From Methylobacterium aerolatum (GTDB taxonomy: Bacteria; Pseudomonadota; Alphaproteobacteria; Rhizobiales; Beijerinckiaceae), in the NCBI RefSeq assembly GCF_022179085.1, contig NZ_BPQE01000015.1:1-64000 (forward strand): 64,000 nucleotides of DNA. Reading direction: 5' to 3'. Positions 25,250 to 34,642 of this stretch are shown in pieces. Numbering within the stretch: the first letter of the stretch is position 1; each line of letters opens with the position of its first letter. The notes below the pieces were generated by a model, which was not told the DNA's origin, did no database searches, and saw only the letters and a list, made by a program, of their open reading frames with translations. The position numbers were made by a program, and so were the translations under genes.

Positions 25250-26095
25250 GTGGCCGTGCCGGATCTCTCGGGGAAGATCTGCCTCGTCGCCGGGGCTTCC
25301 CGCGGCGTCGGACGGGGCCTTGCCCGGGGCCTCGGCGAGGCGGGCGCGACGGTGATCGTCACCGCCCGGTCGAGCGAGACCGGCCCCCGCACGGAGATGC
25401 GCCCGGAGGCGATCGAGGACACCGCCCGGCTGGTCGATCTCGCCGGGGGGAGGGGGCACCACTTCCTCTGCGACCACCGTTCAGAGCGCTCCACCGACGA
25501 GATGGTCCACTGGGTGTTGCGCCGGTTCGGGCGGATCGACGTCGCCGCCTGTGCCGTCTGGGGCGGCAACGAGGGGTTCGACGGCGAACGCTATGCCGAC
25601 GGCACCGCCTGGGGCACGCCCTTCTGGCGCCGCTCCGCCGAGCCCTATCTGGGCCTGATGCAGGCCGGGCCCGTGCCGGCCCTGCTGCTGGCCCGCGCCG
25701 TCGCCCCCGCCATGGTGGCGGCGGGCTCGGGCCTCCTCGCCCTGGTCTCCTTCGGGACGGAGGACGGCTATCTCGGCGACATCTTCTACGACGCCGCCAA
25801 GGCCGCCACGAACCGCCTCGCCGTCGCCCTGGCGCAGGATCTCGGGCCGAGGGGCGTCACGGCGCTCGGCCTCTCGCCGGGGCCCGTCGCCACGGAGCGT
25901 GCCCGCGACCTCGGCACCGTGGGCGAGGAGGACGAGTCGCCGCTCTATGCCGGGCGGGCGCTGGCGGCCCTGGCTGCCGATCCCGCGATCGCCTCCAGGG
26001 CCGGGCGGACGTGGCATGTGGGCGACCTCGCCACGGCCTACGGCTTCGCCGATGATGACGGTCGGCAACCGAAACGGCATTACGTGGGCGGTTAG
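25250..26095 (+). CDS. Short-chain dehydrogenase/reductase
   Basis: The 281-residue product has the NAD(P)-binding motif VAGASRGVGRGLARGL near the N-terminus. The catalytic pair is Y180 and K184 in YDAAK, and LSPGPVATE follows. It belongs to the classical SDR superfamily; the substrate is unknown. An odd insertion rich in Arg and Asp sits between the first two strands (about residues 40-80). The GTG start at 25250 lies directly after the preceding stop codon, so translational coupling is likely and the protein probably works in the same fatty-acid pathway. A second GTG two codons on is an alternative start. Confidence 0.8.
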   Translation: MAVPDLSGKICLVAGASRGVGRGLARGLGEAGATVIVTARSSETGPRTEMRPEAIEDTARLVDLAGGRGHHFLCDHRSERSTDEMVHWVLRRFGRIDVAACAVWGGNEGFDGERYADGTAWGTPFWRRSAEPYLGLMQAGPVPALLLARAVAPAMVAAGSGLLALVSFGTEDGYLGDIFYDAAKAATNRLAVALAQDLGPRGVTALGLSPGPVATERARDLGTVGEEDESPLYAGRALAALAADPAIASRAGRTWHVGDLATAYGFADDDGRQPKRHYVGG

Positions 26096-26217
26096 ATACG
26101 CCCGCCGCGCAAAACGGCCTCATTTCCGGCGCAGGTCTTCCCAAGCCGGTGGCGACCGGGTGAAGGTATCTCGGCGCCTGGGAACAGGCCGTCCCGGACC
26201 CGCGCAGCGAGGATGAC

Positions 26218-27903
26218 ATGGACCGCAACACGGACGCGAACACGGCACCGCGCGTGCTGCTCGTGTTCCCGAAGTTCTACGAAAACTCGATGTGGAACTT
26301 CAAAGAGGCCATGGAGATCCAGGGCGCCCGCGCGGCTGCGCCGCCGCTCGGCCTGATCACCCTCGCGGCCATGCTGCCGGAGACGTGGCGGATCAGCCTC
26401 GTCAACGCGAATTGCGAACCGCTGACCGACGAGGCAATCCGCAACGCCGACCTCGTGATGACCGGGGGCATGCTGCCCCAGGAGCCCGACTGCCTGACCA
26501 TCATCGAGCGGTGCCGGGCGCTGGGCACGCCGGTCTGCGTCGGCGGCCCGGCCCCGACCTCGACCCCCGAGGTCTACGGTCACGCGGACTTCGTCGTGGC
26601 GGGCGAGGCCGAGGGCATCCTGCCGGAATTCGTCGCCGCCTGGGAACGCGGCGAGCGCACGGGCCGCTTCACCGCCGCGAAGTTCAAGGCCGACGTCACC
26701 AAGAGCCCGATCCCGCGCTTCGACCTCCTGACCTTCAGCCACTACCTGTACATCGGCGTGCAGTTCTCCCGCGGGTGTCCCTTCACCTGCGAGTTCTGCG
26801 ACATCATCGAACTGTACGGCCGCGCCCCGCGGACCAAGACCGCGCCGCAGATGCTCGCCGAACTCGACCGTCTTTACAGTCTCGGCTACCGGGGCCACGT
26901 CGATTTCGTGGACGACAACCTGATCGGCAACAAGAAGGCGATCAAGCTGTTCCTGCCGCACCTCATCCAGTGGCAGGAGAAGCACGGCTACCCGTTCAAG
27001 TTCTCGACGGAGGCCTCCCTCAACCTCGCGGACGATGACGAGCTTCTGGAACTGATGCGGCAGGCGAACTTCTTCGCGCTGTTCACCGGCATCGAGACGC
27101 CCGACGAGGCGACCCTCATCCAGACCCAGAAGAAGCAGAACACCCGCCGCTCCATCGCGGAGAGCGTGCACAAGCTCTATTCCGCCGGCATGTTCGTCAC
27201 CGCCGGGTTCATCGTCGGCTTCGACAGCGAGAAGGAGAGCATCACCCGCGCGATGGCGGACTGCATCCGCGACACGGGCATCCCGATCGCGATGGTCGGC
27301 CTGCTGTTCGCCCTTCCGAACACGCAGCTCTCCCGGCGCCTGCGCAAGGAGAGCCGTCTGTACGAGAATTACGCCGCCACCACCGCCGACCAGGGCGACC
27401 AGTGCACGCAAGGCTTGAACTTCGTCACCCTGCGCCCGCAGCGTGAGGTGTTGGCCGACTACCGGGACGTGCTGGCCGAGATCTACGACCCCGCGAACTT
27501 CTTCGAGCGCGTCCGCGAAGTCGGGCGCCGTCTGGACCGCCCGCGCTTCGCCGCGCAGAACATCCAGTGGCGGGCCGTCGCCAAGGATCTCGTCTCGATG
27601 ACGCGCATCCTGTACCGGGTGAGCGTGAAGCGTCCCGAACTGGCCAAGCACGCCTGGGGGGCCTTCCTCGCCACCGCCCGTTCGAACCCCGCCGCCCTGG
27701 AGGCCGTGGTGACGAACATCGTCATCTACCTGCACGTCTACCCGTTCTCGCGGTACGTGATGAAGGAGATCGACGGGAGGATCGCGGCGATCGACGCCGG
27801 GCAGTGGGTCGCGCCGCCGGTCCTTCCTGTGGAGGAGACCTCCAGCGCGCCTGTGCGCGTCGGCATCGCGGCCCCGGCCGAGCACTTCGCCGCCGTGGCC
27901 TGA
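26218..27903 (+). CDS. B12-binding domain radical SAM protein (DUF4070-type)
   Basis: The 561-residue product has an N-terminal cobalamin-binding region with APPLGLITLAAMLPE and CVGGPAPTSTPE. The radical SAM core has cluster cysteines C187, C191 and C194 in RGCPFTCEFCD, followed by FVDDNLIGNKKA and a long C-terminal extension. It is clearly paralogous to the HpnP-type protein at 2945-4588 but lacks that group's FGTF and AFMPPQG signatures, so a different methylation or rearrangement substrate is likely. No function can be assigned from sequence. It stands alone after the fatty-acid operon, with 122 bp upstream for its own promoter. Confidence 0.75.
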   Translation: MDRNTDANTAPRVLLVFPKFYENSMWNFKEAMEIQGARAAAPPLGLITLAAMLPETWRISLVNANCEPLTDEAIRNADLVMTGGMLPQEPDCLTIIERCRALGTPVCVGGPAPTSTPEVYGHADFVVAGEAEGILPEFVAAWERGERTGRFTAAKFKADVTKSPIPRFDLLTFSHYLYIGVQFSRGCPFTCEFCDIIELYGRAPRTKTAPQMLAELDRLYSLGYRGHVDFVDDNLIGNKKAIKLFLPHLIQWQEKHGYPFKFSTEASLNLADDDELLELMRQANFFALFTGIETPDEATLIQTQKKQNTRRSIAESVHKLYSAGMFVTAGFIVGFDSEKESITRAMADCIRDTGIPIAMVGLLFALPNTQLSRRLRKESRLYENYAATTADQGDQCTQGLNFVTLRPQREVLADYRDVLAEIYDPANFFERVREVGRRLDRPRFAAQNIQWRAVAKDLVSMTRILYRVSVKRPELAKHAWGAFLATARSNPAALEAVVTNIVIYLHVYPFSRYVMKEIDGRIAAIDAGQWVAPPVLPVEETSSAPVRVGIAAPAEHFAAVA

Positions 27904-27966
27904 ACCGACCGAGGGGGTGGGCGCATGACGAATCTCCCCCCTTCGGCTCGGGCGCTTTGCGCAAGC

Positions 27967-27992
27967 GGACGGCCTGAGCGAGCTGGCCGTCC
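27967..27992 (+). terminator. Stem-loop after the second radical SAM gene
   Basis: GGACGGCC (27967-27974) and GGCCGTCC (27985-27992) are perfect complements with a 10-base loop, about 64 bp after the stop codon. No T run follows, so it is a weak terminator candidate. Confidence 0.4.
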
Positions 27993-28286
27993 GGTCCTGC
28001 GAGGAAGGAAAGTCTAGCGCTTTCGATTGTTCGATCGGATACGGGCCCTGAAATTCTGAGCTACCTAAAGTAGCTTGTCCAAGCACTGGTTCGTAGCAAA
28101 TTTCACTTTATCTTGGATCGCTGACGTTGGCGGACTAGAGCCGGTGAAAAGATTTGTCGCTTTGCTGGGATCATGCACGAGCTAAGCAATTCCCACCGTG
28201 ACAATTTGTCGATCTACGTCTAAATGGGCGATCACCCCTGACGGTGAAACCGAGGGGTCGGCAGTCAGGAGGTCTAGGGTCGCTCA
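27993..28286. other. AT-richer spacer and likely promoter region of the XRE gene
   Basis: This stretch is markedly less GC-rich than the rest of the window and has no credible gene. It contains the palindrome GACAATTTGTC (28200-28210) and a related GATTTGTC at 28151, which could be operator half-sites. GTCAGGAGGT, about 18 bp before the ATG, is the best ribosome-binding site. Confidence 0.45.
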
Positions 28287-28682
28287 ATGGCAGGTCAGAA
28301 GACAGACGAGCGCGACGTCTATTTGGGGCAGCGCATCGCCGAGCAACGGCGCAAAGCGTCGCTTACACAGCGGCATGTTGCTCAAAGCTTCGGAATGTCG
28401 GCGGCTCAGCTCCAGAAGTACGAGAAGGGAACGAATCGCATTAGTGCGATTCACTTAAACATCTTTTCGCGAATGATCGGAGTACCGGTCGAGTATTTCT
28501 TCCGCGGAATGCCAGGTGCCGCCGAAGGCTTCGCCGAGGACACGCAGGCGCCCTTCACCGAGTCCGGTTTAAGCAGCATCGCCGACGTCCTCGGGCGCCA
28601 CATCAGCGAGACCTTTTCCGACGAGACCCGGCGCGATATCGCCGCCGCAGTCCATGTGCTGGAGCGCCGGCTGCGCTCGTGA
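28287..28682 (+). CDS. XRE-family helix-turn-helix regulator
   Basis: The 131-residue product has a Cro/cI-type HTH over about residues 14-70 (ASLTQRHVAQSFGMSAAQLQ, then KYEKGTNRIS). It continues with VPVEYFF, a pattern shared by a conserved alphaproteobacterial regulator family. It lies 144 bp upstream of metK in the same direction and could regulate methionine/SAM genes or itself. The first 230 bp of the gene are clearly less GC-rich than the rest, and the coding sequence contains a perfect GAATCGCA-TTAG-TGCGATTC palindrome (28433-28452). The C-terminal half is helical without a known ligand domain. Confidence 0.85.
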   Translation: MAGQKTDERDVYLGQRIAEQRRKASLTQRHVAQSFGMSAAQLQKYEKGTNRISAIHLNIFSRMIGVPVEYFFRGMPGAAEGFAEDTQAPFTESGLSSIADVLGRHISETFSDETRRDIAAAVHVLERRLRS

Positions 28683-28727
28683 TGCCACGCGGCCACGTTC
28701 GTCCTATATAACGGACGAGTTCGCTTC

Positions 28728-28743
28728 GACGGGTTGACCCGTC
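28728..28743 (+). promoter_or_regulatory. Perfect hairpin in the metK leader
   Basis: GACGGGT and ACCCGTC flank a 2-base centre, 84 bp before the metK ATG. Just upstream, CGTCC-TATATAA-CGGACG (about 28699-28716) is another inverted repeat centred on a TATATA box. They might form an operator or RNA structure. I do not recognise any known SAM riboswitch here. Confidence 0.4.
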
Positions 28744-28826
28744 CCGTGCCCGGTGGGAAAAGCCCGCCAGAATTGGGCGCCGTGACGCGATGGCGGGACG
28801 CCCGCGACCGGAAGGCGGCGAAACCG

Positions 28827-30005
28827 ATGGCCCGTTCGAATTATCTCTTCACCAGCGAGTCGGTGTCCGAGGGGCATCCCGACAAGGTCAGCGACCGGAT
28901 TTCCGACACCGTGGTGGACGCCTACCTCGCCGCCATGCCGGAGGCGCGCCTGGGCGTCGAGACGCTGACGACGACCAACCGCATCGTCATCGCCGGCGAG
29001 GTCCGCGGCCCCGATTCCGTGACCTTCAAAGACCTGGAGCACCTGACCCGCGAGGCCGTGAAGGACATCGGCTACGAGCAGGACGGCTTCCACTGGAAGA
29101 ACAACGAGGTGCAGATCTACCTGCACGCCCAGTCCGCCGACATCGCCCAGGGCGTGGACGCCGCCGGCAACAAGGATGAGGGTGCCGGCGACCAGGGCAT
29201 CATGTTCGGCTACGCCTCGGACGAGACGCCCGAGCTGATGCCGGCGCCGCTGTTCTACGCCCACAAGATCCTCAAGGACCTCGCCGACGCCCGCAAGGCC
29301 GGCACGGGTGACGCCGCCAAGCTCGGCCCCGACGCCAAGAGCCAGGTGACGGTGCGGTACGAGAACGGCCGCCCGGTGGAGGTGACGCAGATCGTCCTCT
29401 CGACCCAGCACCTCGACGCCTCCCTCGATTCGGCCGACGTGCGCGCCATCGTGGAGCCCCACATCCTGAAGGCCCTGCCGCAGGGCTGGGTGAACGAGGG
29501 CACCGTCTGGCACGTAAACCCGACCGGCAAGTTCGTCATTGGCGGCCCGGACGGCGATTGCGGCCTCACCGGCCGCAAGATCATCGTGGACACCTACGGC
29601 GGCGCGGCCCCGCACGGCGGCGGCGCCTTCTCGGGCAAGGACCCGACGAAGGTGGACCGCTCGGCCGCCTACGCCGCCCGCTACCTCGCCAAGAATGTGG
29701 TGGCCGCCGGCCTCGCCTCCCGGGCGACGATCCAGCTTTCCTACGCCATCGGCGTGTCCAAGCCCCTGTCGATCTACGTCGACCTGCACGGCACCGGCAA
29801 GGTGGACGAGGCCAAGCTGGAGGGCGTCCTGATGGACGCCATCGACCTCTCGCCCCGCGGCATCCGCACGGCGCTCGGCCTCAACAAGCCGATCTACGCG
29901 CGCACCGCCGCCTACGGGCATTTCGGGCGCGCCCCGGAGGCGGATGGCGGCTTCTCCTGGGAGCGCACCGACCTCGCCGACAAGCTTCGCTCGGCCCTGG
30001 CCTGA
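28827..30005 (+). CDS. metK: S-adenosylmethionine synthetase (methionine adenosyltransferase)
   Basis: MetK makes S-adenosylmethionine from methionine and ATP. The 392-residue product starts [19 protein letters not shown]. It contains the methionine/ATP signature [12 protein letters not shown] and the phosphate-binding [16 protein letters not shown]. Length is normal. GGAAGG lies before the ATG at 28827. The XRE gene upstream and trmB downstream (59 bp) make a compact cluster. SAM supply is needed by the two B12/radical SAM proteins and four RNA/tRNA methyltransferases in this window, although that is a general dependency, not evidence of co-regulation. Confidence 0.97.
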   Translation: MARSNYLFTSESVSEGHPDKVSDRISDTVVDAYLAAMPEARLGVETLTTTNRIVIAGEVRGPDSVTFKDLEHLTREAVKDIGYEQDGFHWKNNEVQIYLHAQSADIAQGVDAAGNKDEGAGDQGIMFGYASDETPELMPAPLFYAHKILKDLADARKAGTGDAAKLGPDAKSQVTVRYENGRPVEVTQIVLSTQHLDASLDSADVRAIVEPHILKALPQGWVNEGTVWHVNPTGKFVIGGPDGDCGLTGRKIIVDTYGGAAPHGGGAFSGKDPTKVDRSAAYAARYLAKNVVAAGLASRATIQLSYAIGVSKPLSIYVDLHGTGKVDEAKLEGVLMDAIDLSPRGIRTALGLNKPIYARTAAYGHFGRAPEADGGFSWERTDLADKLRSALA

Positions 30006-30064
30006 TCCCGTCCGTGACCGGGGGGGATGGCATCCCTCCCGCGCCGGAGGGTAATGGGACCGGG

Positions 30065-30787
30065 ATGCCCGCGGCGGGCGCCGTAACGGACGGTGCCGAC
30101 CGCGCCTTCTTCGGCCGCCGCAAGGGCAAGCGCCTGCGCGGCGCGCAGGAGGACCGGCTGGAGGCCCTCCTCCCGTCCCTGCGGATCGGCCTGCCCGAGG
30201 GGACAGGCTTCATCGATCCCCGCGCCCTGTTCCCCGCCATCGCGGGCGGGCCGGACGAGGTCAGGCTCGAGATCGGCTTCGGTGGCGGCGAGCACCTCGC
30301 CGCCCGGGCCGCCGAGCAGCCCCGCATCGGCTTCATCGGCGCCGAAGCCTTCATCAACGGGGTGGTGAAACTCCTTGCGGAGATCGAGGCGCGGGACCTG
30401 TCCAACGTCCGCATCCGCGACGGGGACGTGGCACCGCTCCTCGTCCGCCTCCCCGATGCCTGCCTCGGGCAGGTCAGTCTCCTCTATCCCGATCCCTGGC
30501 CGAAGCGCCGGCAGCGCAAGCGGCGCTTCGTCTCGGACGAGACCCTCGCCCAGATCGCGAGGGTGCTGAAGGACGGCGGCACGTTCCGGTTCGCCAGCGA
30601 TATCGACGACTACGTCGGCTGGACGCTGGCCCGGGTGGCCCGCAACCCCGACCTGCGCTGGACGGCCGCGACGTCGCGCGATTGGCTGACCCCGTTCCCC
30701 GGATGGCCGGGCACCCGCTACGAGGCAAAGGCCGTCGCCACGGGCCGCGTGCCGACGTATATCGAATGTGTACGGATGTCGCGGTAA
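30065..30787 (+). CDS. trmB: tRNA (guanine-N7-)-methyltransferase
   Basis: TrmB methylates G46 in the variable loop of tRNAs using SAM. The 240-residue product carries the SAM-binding LEIGFGGGEHLA, IGAEAFINGVVKL, and the family hallmark LYPDPWPKRRQRKRRFV. The C-terminal end contains TRYEAKA. The ATG at 30065 gives the usual N-terminus with an FFGRRKGKRLR basic patch; earlier in-frame starts are less likely. It lies 59 bp after metK and is probably co-transcribed with it. Confidence 0.94.
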   Translation: MPAAGAVTDGADRAFFGRRKGKRLRGAQEDRLEALLPSLRIGLPEGTGFIDPRALFPAIAGGPDEVRLEIGFGGGEHLAARAAEQPRIGFIGAEAFINGVVKLLAEIEARDLSNVRIRDGDVAPLLVRLPDACLGQVSLLYPDPWPKRRQRKRRFVSDETLAQIARVLKDGGTFRFASDIDDYVGWTLARVARNPDLRWTAATSRDWLTPFPGWPGTRYEAKAVATGRVPTYIECVRMSR

Positions 30788-31010
30788 GGTCACCGGCCGG
30801 TGCCATTGGTCGAAGGCCGGGGACACCATCGCAACGACGTCGTGACATCCCCGCGGGGATAGTGGACATTGATCCCGCGAGCCTGGGCGCGACACGGTAA
30901 GCCTTGCCGACGCCACACCGGGGCGCCATCCTCCCGGCAAGAGGTGGCGGGATGAGAGGCGGGACCGGGGCGACGACCCGGCGGCCCGCGCGGGTCCAAG
31001 GGTTCCTGGA

Positions 31011-32717
31011 GTGACCGAACGGACGAAGCACGATCCCGAGGAGGCCGACCTGCGCCGGACCGCGTTCGACGGCGCGCTGGTGGGGCTCGTCCTCCTGTCC
31101 GATGACGGCACCGGGATCCGCGTCGCTAACCCGGCCCTCCACGCCCTCCTGGCCCGGTCCTCGGGCAGCCTCGACGGCGCGCCCGCCTCGGACCTCACTG
31201 CCGACCCCGACGGCCTGTGCACGGGCATCCGCGTCTGGCGGCGGGCGGACGGGGTCGAGATCGACGTACGGGTGCGGCGCTCCCAGGACGTCCTCGTGGT
31301 GGAGGCGGTGGACGCGGACGAGGCCGCCCATTCCGAGGCGAACCGCGACGCCATGGCCGCCGCCGGCCTCGGCGAGTGGCGGTGGGACCGCCGGAGCGGT
31401 GCCGTGACCCTGTCCCATCGCGCGGCCCGCATCCTCGGCCAGCCGCCGGGGCGGTCGGTCACCTGGGGCGTGCTGCGGCCCTTCTTCACCGAGCCGGACC
31501 GGATCTCCGCCCTTGTGAAGGAGGCGGTGGAGAATCTGGAGCCCGCCCGCTTCGAGACGCACCTCACCATCGAAGGCCGGGACGTGGTGGTGCGCGTCGC
31601 GGGCCAGGCGCTCACCGACGAGGGCGGCACCTTCACCGGCATGGTCGGCGTGGTGCAGGACATCACCACCCGGATCGAGGCCCGCAGCGAACTCCTTGCC
31701 CACGATCACCGGCTGCGGGCGGCTACGGCCGTGGCCCGCCTCGGCATCTTCGAATGGCACATGCTCGACGACCACGCCGTGTGGGAGAACGAGCGGATGT
31801 ACGAGATCTTCGGGCACGGCCCCGAGGACGGGACCATCGGCAAGACGGAGTTCCTGACCGGGATCCTCCACCCGGACGACCGTGCCGCCGTCCGCAAGGC
31901 CATCTCCGGCGCGCTGCGTGAGGACCGCGACCTGCAGATCACCGGCCGCATCCGCCGGAAATCCGACGGCGCGTGGCGGACCATCGAGATGGGCGGGCGC
32001 TTCGAGCGGGATACGCCCGACCGCCTGCCCCGGCGTCTCATCGGCGTCGTCGCGGACGTCACCGACCGCCGCCTCGCCGAGGAGCGCCAGACCCTCCTGA
32101 TCCGCGAGTTGCACCACCGGGTGAAGAACACGCTGGCCACGGTGCAGGCCATCGTCGGCTCGACGGCGCGCACCGCCAACGACATCGACAGCTTCTACGA
32201 GGCCTTCGTCGGCCGCATCAAATCGCTCGCCCACACCCATTCCGTGCTCACGGAGGCGACGTGGCAGACGGCCTCCCTCGGCAGTCTCCTCGTCAACGAG
32301 CTGCGCCCCTACGCGGAGGTCGCGGAGGCGGGCGGCGTGGACGGGCGCGTCGTCCTGCAGGGGCCCGCGATCGACCTCCCCTCCGACGTCGCCGTGCCCA
32401 TCGGCATGGCGATCCACGAACTCACCACCAACGCCGCCAAGTACGGCGCCCTCTCGAACCGGACGGGCCGGGTCACCGTCGCCTGGGAACTGGAGCCGGT
32501 GGGGCCGGCGGGGACGCTGCGCCTCACATGGCGAGAGACCGGCGGTCCGCCCGTCTCGCCGCCCCGGCGCCAGGGCTTCGGCTCGCGCCTCCTGCACCGC
32601 GTGCTGATCACGCAGGTCCAGGCCGAGGTGAGGACCGACTACGCGCCCGACGGCTTCTCCCTCACCATGCGCGCGCCGCTGCCGGTGCGGAACATGAGCC
32701 TGAACCCGCTGGCCTAA
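31011..32717 (+). CDS. PAS-domain sensor histidine kinase, HWE family
   Basis: The 568-residue protein has no obvious membrane segment and so is probably cytoplasmic. It has an N-terminal PAS-like region (about residues 15-105), then two PAS/PAC units (about 110-225 and 235-350). The HWE kinase core follows, with phosphoacceptor H368 or H369 in the HHRVKN box. The N box HELTTNAAKYGALS (about 469) and LTWRETGGPPV give the family its name. HWE kinases are abundant in Methylobacterium and often act in general-stress or light signalling. No response regulator lies beside it. The GTG at 31011 is the start. Confidence 0.9.
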   Translation: MTERTKHDPEEADLRRTAFDGALVGLVLLSDDGTGIRVANPALHALLARSSGSLDGAPASDLTADPDGLCTGIRVWRRADGVEIDVRVRRSQDVLVVEAVDADEAAHSEANRDAMAAAGLGEWRWDRRSGAVTLSHRAARILGQPPGRSVTWGVLRPFFTEPDRISALVKEAVENLEPARFETHLTIEGRDVVVRVAGQALTDEGGTFTGMVGVVQDITTRIEARSELLAHDHRLRAATAVARLGIFEWHMLDDHAVWENERMYEIFGHGPEDGTIGKTEFLTGILHPDDRAAVRKAISGALREDRDLQITGRIRRKSDGAWRTIEMGGRFERDTPDRLPRRLIGVVADVTDRRLAEERQTLLIRELHHRVKNTLATVQAIVGSTARTANDIDSFYEAFVGRIKSLAHTHSVLTEATWQTASLGSLLVNELRPYAEVAEAGGVDGRVVLQGPAIDLPSDVAVPIGMAIHELTTNAAKYGALSNRTGRVTVAWELEPVGPAGTLRLTWRETGGPPVSPPRRQGFGSRLLHRVLITQVQAEVRTDYAPDGFSLTMRAPLPVRNMSLNPLA

Positions 32718-33008
32718 CCCCGATCGTCAGCGCCTCGCCGGGCCGGGCAGCGGCCGGCGTGGACCGTGCCATTGACTTCCCCGCCGCACTGCAGCATATC
32801 GAGGGTGCAGCGTCAGCGGCCGCATCGACGGACCGCCTGAGGGGGCTGCGTGACGGACGGGCTGAAGCGCCGCGGTCCGGCCCCCCTCTTCATAACGTGC
32901 ATGCACCCGGACGGCCCCATCACGCGGGCTTTCCCCCTGTCACGGACCGCCTCACGAGATCGCCGCCCTTCGCGCGGCGCGGCCGGTCCTGCTGCCACGG
33001 ATACCGAC

Positions 33009-34541
33009 TTGACCCAATTCTCCGATTTCGGCCTCGCTCCGCCCGTCCTGCGGGCGCTCGACGAGGCCGGCTACACGGCGCCGACGCCGATCCAGTCCCA
33101 GGCGATCCGCCCGGCGATGGACGGCCGTGACCTCTGCGGCATCGCCCAGACCGGCACCGGCAAGACCGCCGCCTTCGCCCTGCCCATCCTGCACCGGCTC
33201 AGCCTCGAGGATCGCCGTCCGCCCCGTCGCGGCTGCCGGGTCCTCGTGCTCTCGCCGACCCGCGAACTCGCCAACCAGATCGCGGATTCCTTCTCCGATT
33301 ACGGCAAGCATCTGCGCTTCACGAACACGGTGGTGTTCGGCGGCGTCACCATCGGCCGCCAGGAGCGGGCGCTGGCGCCGGGCGTCGATATCCTCGTCGC
33401 CACGCCGGGCCGCCTGATCGACCTCGTGGACCGCCGCTCCCTGACGCTGGAAGGCGTCGAGATCCTCGTCCTCGACGAGGCCGACCAGATGCTCGACCTC
33501 GGCTTCATCCACGCCCTCAAGCGGATCGTCCGGATGCTGCCGCAGAAGCGCCAGAGCCTGTTCTTCTCGGCCACCATGCCGAAGAACATCGCCGGGCTGG
33601 CCGCCCAGTACCTGAACGATCCCGTGCAGGTGGCGGTGACGCCCGTCGCCACCACGGCGGAGCGCGTGGAGCAGCAGGTGATCTTCGCCCATACCGGCGC
33701 GAAGCAGTCGCTGCTGGCCCACATCCTGCGCGATCCGGCGATCGACCGGGTGCTCGTCTTCACCCGGACCAAGCACGGCGCCGACCGCGTGGTGCGCGGT
33801 CTCGACAAGGTCGGCATCGCGGGTGCCGCCATCCACGGCAACAAGAGCCAGCCCCAGCGCGAGCGCGCCCTTCAGGCGTTCCGCGACGGCGAGTGCCGGG
33901 TGCTGGTGGCCACCGACATCGCCGCCCGCGGCATCGACGTCGAGGGCGTCAGCCACGTCGTCAACTTCGACCTGCCGAACGTGCCGGAAAGCTATGTCCA
34001 TCGCATCGGCCGCACGGCCCGCGCGGGCAAGGACGGTCTCGCCATCTCGTTCTGCAACGACGAGGAGCGGGCCTACCTGCGCGACATCGAGCGGCTGACC
34101 CGCCAGAAGGTGCCGGTCATCGGCTTCCCCGAGGGCTTCACGCCGCCGTCGGGAGAAGCGGCCGCCGAGATCGCCCGCGAAGAGGCCCGCCGGCCCCCAC
34201 GCCAGCCCCAGGGTCCGCGCGGCGGACGCCAGCAGGACGGTCGCGGCCGTTCCGGCCAGGGACGCCCGCAGCAGGGACGTCCGCAGCAGGGACGCCCCGA
34301 GGGCGGCCGCGGCGCCGCCCCCGGCCAGAACGCTCAGCGTCCGGCCGCCCAGGGCCAGCCGCGCCCGGCCCAGGGCCGTCCGCAGCAGGCTCGCCCCGCC
34401 CAGGGCCGTGACGGCCAGGGCCGCGATGCCCGCCCGCAGCAGCCCCGTTCCGGCCGCGACAACCGCCCGCGCCAGGGCGAGTCGTCCGGTCGCGGCGACG
34501 GTCGCAGCATCGGCTGGCTCGACCGCGCCCCACGCTCGTGA
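33009..34541 (+). CDS. DEAD-box ATP-dependent RNA helicase (RhlE-like)
   Basis: The 510-residue product has all core motifs: the Q motif, Walker A AQTGTGKT (about residue 46), [13 protein letters not shown] (about residue 156), SAT, and [11 protein letters not shown]. From about residue 396 the tail is a low-complexity Gln/Arg/Gly/Pro region with repeated QGRPQ units, typical of RNA-binding tails of RhlE/DeaD proteins. The start is uncertain. TTG at 33009 gives [14 protein letters not shown], the usual N-terminus; a GTG at 32850 would add a nonconserved 53 residues. The 290-bp upstream region may be a long leader, as cold-inducible helicases often have. Confidence 0.92.
   Translation: MTQFSDFGLAPPVLRALDEAGYTAPTPIQSQAIRPAMDGRDLCGIAQTGTGKTAAFALPILHRLSLEDRRPPRRGCRVLVLSPTRELANQIADSFSDYGKHLRFTNTVVFGGVTIGRQERALAPGVDILVATPGRLIDLVDRRSLTLEGVEILVLDEADQMLDLGFIHALKRIVRMLPQKRQSLFFSATMPKNIAGLAAQYLNDPVQVAVTPVATTAERVEQQVIFAHTGAKQSLLAHILRDPAIDRVLVFTRTKHGADRVVRGLDKVGIAGAAIHGNKSQPQRERALQAFRDGECRVLVATDIAARGIDVEGVSHVVNFDLPNVPESYVHRIGRTARAGKDGLAISFCNDEERAYLRDIERLTRQKVPVIGFPEGFTPPSGEAAAEIAREEARRPPRQPQGPRGGRQQDGRGRSGQGRPQQGRPQQGRPEGGRGAAPGQNAQRPAAQGQPRPAQGRPQQARPAQGRDGQGRDARPQQPRSGRDNRPRQGESSGRGDGRSIGWLDRAPRS
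34257..34301 (+). repeat. 15-bp tandem repeat (three units) within the helicase tail
   Basis: CAGGGACGCCCGCAG, CAGGGACGTCCGCAG and CAGGGACGCCCCGAG follow one another and encode [10 protein letters not shown] and QGRPE. Further degenerate copies (for example around 34372-34420) extend the Q/R/G/P-rich tail. Unit number may vary between strains. Confidence 0.85.
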
Positions 34542-34546
34542 TCGAG

Positions 34547-34577
34547 CGGCCCGCCGGAACCCTCCGGCGGGCCGTTT
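34547..34577 (+). terminator. Rho-independent terminator after the helicase
   Basis: CGGCCCGCCGGA (34547-34558) and TCCGGCGGGCCG (34563-34574) form a 12-bp stem with a 4-base loop, followed by TTT. It lies 5 bp after the stop codon. Confidence 0.85.
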
Positions 34578-34642
34578 CCGTCTTGCGGCAGGGAACGGGA
34601 TGGCCCGTCGCCGGTTTCGCGGTTCGCACCACGGAGATGACG

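Noticed and set aside
28683-28826. SAM riboswitch upstream of metK
   Set aside because: The leader has palindromes, but I could not recognise the conserved core of any SAM riboswitch class by eye.
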